NCBI GenBank assembly: GCA_902767175.1
Contig: CACXGH010000029.1
Span: 1 to 8,744 of the forward strand
From: an uncultured Ruminococcus sp.
GTDB taxonomy: Bacteria; Bacillota; Clostridia; Oscillospirales; Acutalibacteraceae
DNA length: 8,744 nucleotides
Direction of reading: 5' to 3'
The notes beneath the pieces are model-generated. The model was not told the origin of the DNA. It was given only the letters and a program-made list of their open reading frames with translations, and made no database searches. Below are positions 6,035-8,744 of the stretch, piece after piece. A program made the position numbers and the translations under genes. Positions within the stretch are counted from its first letter, which is position 1; every line of letters starts with the position of its first letter.

Positions 6035-6096
6035 ATATACTATGGCGGCTTATGGATTGTCGTATTATATCCCCTGACTGCACAGGGAGCAGGGTG

Positions 6097-7500
6097 GTGA
6101 GGCTCTTGATAAAGCAGTATCAGAATAAGCTTAACGCAGTACACATTGTTGTCGATGTTGCGATAAGTCTGGCAAGCTCTGCATTTTCTTACTTCATTAT
6201 GTATTATGCGTTCAGGACTGACGTATTTGAGCTTGACAGCAGGAATGTCAGAATGATGATAATGCTGCCTGTCATGATAGCCGCACTGCAGGTATTATGC
6301 AACAGAGCCTGCGATCTGTACCGCTCATACCGTTCCACGGCATTCGTCAAGGAAGCTGTGAATATCCTTAAATCAGGGCTTGCGGTATTCGTTATACTAA
6401 TCTTTGCGGCGATAGCCTTTTCAAGACTATATCAGTTCCAGGTCGCTCTTATGTTCTATTTCTTCATAGAAGGCTTCCTGTCTGCGGTGTATAGATTCTT
6501 CCTGAGAAGATTTCTCAGATATATGCGAAAAAAGGGCTATAATAAAAAATATATCGTTCTTTTAGGCATAAACAACTGTACTGATAATTTTATAGGCAAG
6601 ATAAATTCCTCTCCCGATCTGGGATATGAAATATCGGGATATTTCGATAATGCTCCGCATTCGCAGCTTGCGCTGCCGTATCTCGGCAATTTCAAGAAGG
6701 TGTCAAGGTATCTCAGCGGTTCCCTGCCCGATGAAGCACTGATAATGCTGTCTGACAGGTCACAGCCCTATATGGATCATCTTATCGCTATATGTGAACG
6801 CTGGGGAGTAAAGTTTTCTATCATACCGAATATGTTCTCGAGTTTTTCCTCAAGAATATATATATCAAGCTTTGACGGGATACCCGTAATGAGCATGAGA
6901 AGAGTCCCTCTTGACAGAACACTGAACAAATTCATCAAGAGAACTCTCGATATCGTTGTTTCTCTGCTGATGCTGATTATTCTTTCCCCCCTGATGCTTG
7001 TGACGGCATTAATTATTAAAGTCACGTCTCCGGGAAAGGTCATTTTCCGGCAGGAGAGGGTAGGACTCGGGCAGAGACCATTTACAATGTATAAGTTCCG
7101 TTCCATGAGGGTGGAAACGGAGTCTGATATATCCGGAACTGAAAAGAACGACCCGAGATGTACCGGCTTCGGCAAATTCATACGAAAGTTCAGCATTGAT
7201 GAGCTTCCTCAGCTCTTTAATGTCCTCAAGGGAGATATGAGCCTTGTAGGGCCGAGACCCGAAATACCTTATTATGTAAAGGAATACCGCAAATCCATAC
7301 CTTTATATATGGTAAAGCATTATGTAAAACCAGGTATAACGGGTTGGGCGCAGGTGAACGATCTGAGGGGAAATGATACATCAATAGAGGAGAGAATAAA
7401 GTACGATATCTATTATATTGAGCATTGGTCAGTGTTGTTTGATATCAAAATACTTTTCAGGACTCTGACAAAGGGCATTTTCTCAAAAAATGCAAGATAG
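6097..7500 (+). CDS. Polyprenyl-phosphate sugar-1-phosphate transferase (WcaJ/EpsE-type initiating enzyme)
   Basis: The enzyme moves a sugar-1-phosphate from a UDP-sugar to undecaprenyl phosphate, the first step of a lipid-linked repeat unit. Counting from 6097 (467 aa): four N-terminal membrane segments (about 16-38, 53-70, 93-111, 115-135), a Rossmann-like CoA_binding_3 region (about 150-255), a fifth membrane segment (about 285-307) and the catalytic domain. It shows FRQERVG, PFTMYKFRSM, SIDELPQLFNVLKGDMSLVGPRPE with the catalytic Asp-Glu at 368-369, and KPGITGWAQVN (411-421). Start choice: ATG at 6052 lacks a ribosome binding site and is nearly at the mRNA end. GTG at 6097 has GGGAG seven bases upstream. 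TTG at 6106 has AGGGTGG eight bases upstream and gives the family-like beginning (M)IKQYQNKLN. The 6097 start is a compromise, and a longer 482-aa reading from 6052 exists. Which sugar is used cannot be told. Confidence 0.92.
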   Translation: MRLLIKQYQNKLNAVHIVVDVAISLASSAFSYFIMYYAFRTDVFELDSRNVRMMIMLPVMIAALQVLCNRACDLYRSYRSTAFVKEAVNILKSGLAVFVILIFAAIAFSRLYQFQVALMFYFFIEGFLSAVYRFFLRRFLRYMRKKGYNKKYIVLLGINNCTDNFIGKINSSPDLGYEISGYFDNAPHSQLALPYLGNFKKVSRYLSGSLPDEALIMLSDRSQPYMDHLIAICERWGVKFSIIPNMFSSFSSRIYISSFDGIPVMSMRRVPLDRTLNKFIKRTLDIVVSLLMLIILSPLMLVTALIIKVTSPGKVIFRQERVGLGQRPFTMYKFRSMRVETESDISGTEKNDPRCTGFGKFIRKFSIDELPQLFNVLKGDMSLVGPRPEIPYYVKEYRKSIPLYMVKHYVKPGITGWAQVNDLRGNDTSIEERIKYDIYYIEHWSVLFDIKILFRTLTKGIFSKNAR

Positions 7501-7517
7501 CTAAATTATGACGGGAG

Positions 7518-8657
7518 ATGTTGTTATTGTTATTCTATACGATCAATGATGCCGTTCTGCTTTTGTGGGCTGCTGTTTTCTGTTTCAGAAAGCCTACAAA
7601 GACAAAAAATCTGATATTCATGCTTCTGGCATTTACTCAGCTTTTTGTAATAATGGCATTCAGAAAGCAGATAGGCTTCGACTATAATATGTATGCCGTA
7701 GGTTTCAGGAATATGCAGTCTACGGGCTTTGAGACGTTGACATATAAGGATTGGGAGACGGGCTTTATAATCTTTACCAAACTATTGGGATTTATTCCCG
7801 GAATGGATTATCAGGTATATATGATAGTCCTGTCGATAATTGCCATACTGCCCGCCGCAATATTTATATATAAGAATTCTCAGGTGCCATGGCTGTCGAC
7901 AATATTATATGTCAATCTGTTCATGTATTTCATGTCGATGAACTTCCTTCGTCAGATGGTGGCGGTATCCATTGTGCTTCTTGCATGGCATTTCATGAAG
8001 AATAACAAGTTCATTCTGTACTGTGTGTTTATTGTAATAGCGTCCTTCTTCCATCAGACTGTGCTTGTTATGATACCTGTCTACTTCCTTGTGAAGATGA
8101 AGCCGGGAATGAAGGAGCTGCTCATATACGGCTTTATTCTGCTGTGGTTCTATACGGCATCTACAAACCTTATAGACCTTGTAACAAGCTTCTATCACGA
8201 GGAATACCGTGAATCAATATTCATTCAGCAGGGTGTTTCGTTCATCTATGCAGTTCTGCCGATGTTCGTAACTATCGTATCGTTTATCCTCATAAAGACA
8301 GAAACGATAAACCTCACAAGGGAAAACAAATATATTACGAATCTTTCCTTTATCGGAACATTGATGATGATAACTATGTCGAAGCACAGTATTATTGAAC
8401 GTCTTTCATATTATTTCCTGATGTTTACAATAGTGCTTGTGCCTGTTATCTACCGGTCATTGAAAACCAAGGGAATAAAATATACTACTTCAAACGAAAG
8501 GGCGATAAACCTCACCTCTCAGAAAAGCAGAACGGCGCTTTCGCTTGCGTTCCTGTTTATCGTTCTGATACTTTCCTTCGTGCATTTTTATTATGGTCTT
8601 TCCGAAAATGCTCACGGTGCTGCCGAGTACCAGACATGGCTGCATATATTCGGTTAA
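7518..8657 (+). CDS. EpsG/Wzy-like polysaccharide polymerase (multi-pass membrane protein)
   Basis: The 379-aa hydrophobic protein has roughly ten membrane segments. Family-type motifs are FRKQIGFDYNMY (48-59), WETGF (79-83), MNFLRQMVAVSIVLLAW (141-157), SFFHQT (176-181) and ERLSYYF (294-300). The combination R..G.DY..Y, E.GF, N..RQ and FFH is that of EpsG-type polymerases, thought to join lipid-linked repeat units outside the membrane. It follows the initiating transferase by 17 bases and surely shares its mRNA. The start is unsettled: GGGAG (7513-7517) directly abuts ATG 7518, too close for normal initiation, while TTG at 7527 lies nine bases away and would remove three residues. The stop at 8655-8657 is two bases from the next hairpin element. 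Other Wzy or O-antigen ligase assignments are less likely. Confidence 0.85.
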   Translation: MLLLLFYTINDAVLLLWAAVFCFRKPTKTKNLIFMLLAFTQLFVIMAFRKQIGFDYNMYAVGFRNMQSTGFETLTYKDWETGFIIFTKLLGFIPGMDYQVYMIVLSIIAILPAAIFIYKNSQVPWLSTILYVNLFMYFMSMNFLRQMVAVSIVLLAWHFMKNNKFILYCVFIVIASFFHQTVLVMIPVYFLVKMKPGMKELLIYGFILLWFYTASTNLIDLVTSFYHEEYRESIFIQQGVSFIYAVLPMFVTIVSFILIKTETINLTRENKYITNLSFIGTLMMITMSKHSIIERLSYYFLMFTIVLVPVIYRSLKTKGIKYTTSNERAINLTSQKSRTALSLAFLFIVLILSFVHFYYGLSENAHGAAEYQTWLHIFG

Positions 8658-8658
8658 T

Positions 8659-8744
8659 TATAACAAACGTCGATGTCCCCCGAGTCTCGCCTGCCGGCTC
8701 GGTCGGTGCTTCTGCCTTCGGCAGAGGTGTCCACCGGACACCCG
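8659..8744 (+). repeat. Multi-hairpin element, copy 3: same leader, different hairpins (runs off the window)
   Basis: It opens with TATAACAAACGTC (8659-8671), identical to the leader of copy 2, then continues with unrelated GC-rich stems: CCGAG/CTCGG (8680-8684 with 8698-8702), TCTGCC/GGCAGA with a TTC loop (8711-8725) and GGTGTCC/GGACACC with an ACC loop (8726-8742). The right end lies outside the window. It begins two bases after the EpsG-like stop codon, in the direction of transcription. It could aid termination or 3'-end protection, but no U-run is visible within the window. Confidence 0.65.

Noticed and set aside
6777..7196. Minus-strand open frame of 139 codons inside the sugar transferase gene.
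   Set aside because: It lies opposite the conserved catalytic domain and shows no domain pattern; it is a shadow frame.
8659..8744. Classical Rho-independent terminator for the EpsG-like gene.
   Set aside because: Stable stems are present but no U-run follows any of them within the window.

Overview
The window reads as a chromosomal cell-envelope polysaccharide locus from a Gram-positive member of the Clostridia, most likely a Ruminococcus-like (Oscillospiraceae) gut bacterium. The support is strong Shine-Dalgarno sites, sigma-A-type promoters, signal peptides with short basic tails, a degenerate sortase-like tail, Big_2 surface domains and AT-rich intergenic DNA. The genus is an inference from style and gene content. 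No rRNA or other taxonomic marker is present.

Layout. Positions 1-84 hold a GC-rich chain of small hairpins (element copy 1). A strong intrinsic terminator follows, then a very small secreted protein gene (230-460, minus) with its own extended -10 promoter and a perfect palindrome at the predicted transcription start. From 5822 down to 737 on the minus strand lies a five-gene unit: ABC-2 permease, ABC ATPase, GT4 glycosyltransferase, a membrane-anchored Big_2 (Ig-like) protein, and a TarI/IspD-type cytidylyltransferase. The last three genes are joined by two 4-base ATGA overlaps. A second copy of the hairpin element (4848-4946) sits between permease and ATPase. On the plus strand, divergent from 5822, are a polyprenyl-phosphate sugar-phosphate transferase (to 7500) and an EpsG/Wzy-like polymerase (7518-8657). 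A third hairpin element begins two bases after that stop and runs off the window.

How it fits together. The ATPase and permease form a polymer exporter of the teichoic-acid/O-antigen/capsule type (TagGH, Wzm-Wzt). The GT4 enzyme and the CDP-sugar-alcohol-forming enzyme plausibly build its substrate. The sugar transferase would start a lipid-linked repeat unit, and the EpsG-like protein would polymerise repeat units outside the membrane. Two polymer logics, ABC-dependent and Wzy-like, therefore face away from one control region (5823-6096) with back-to-back near-consensus promoters. Whether they serve one polymer or two cannot be decided from this window.

The least explained feature is the hairpin element. 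Two copies are about 95% identical over 84 bases. The third shares only the 13-base leader TATAACAAACGTC and then carries different hairpins. The two copies whose leader is visible both lie 3' of a gene and in its transcribed orientation.
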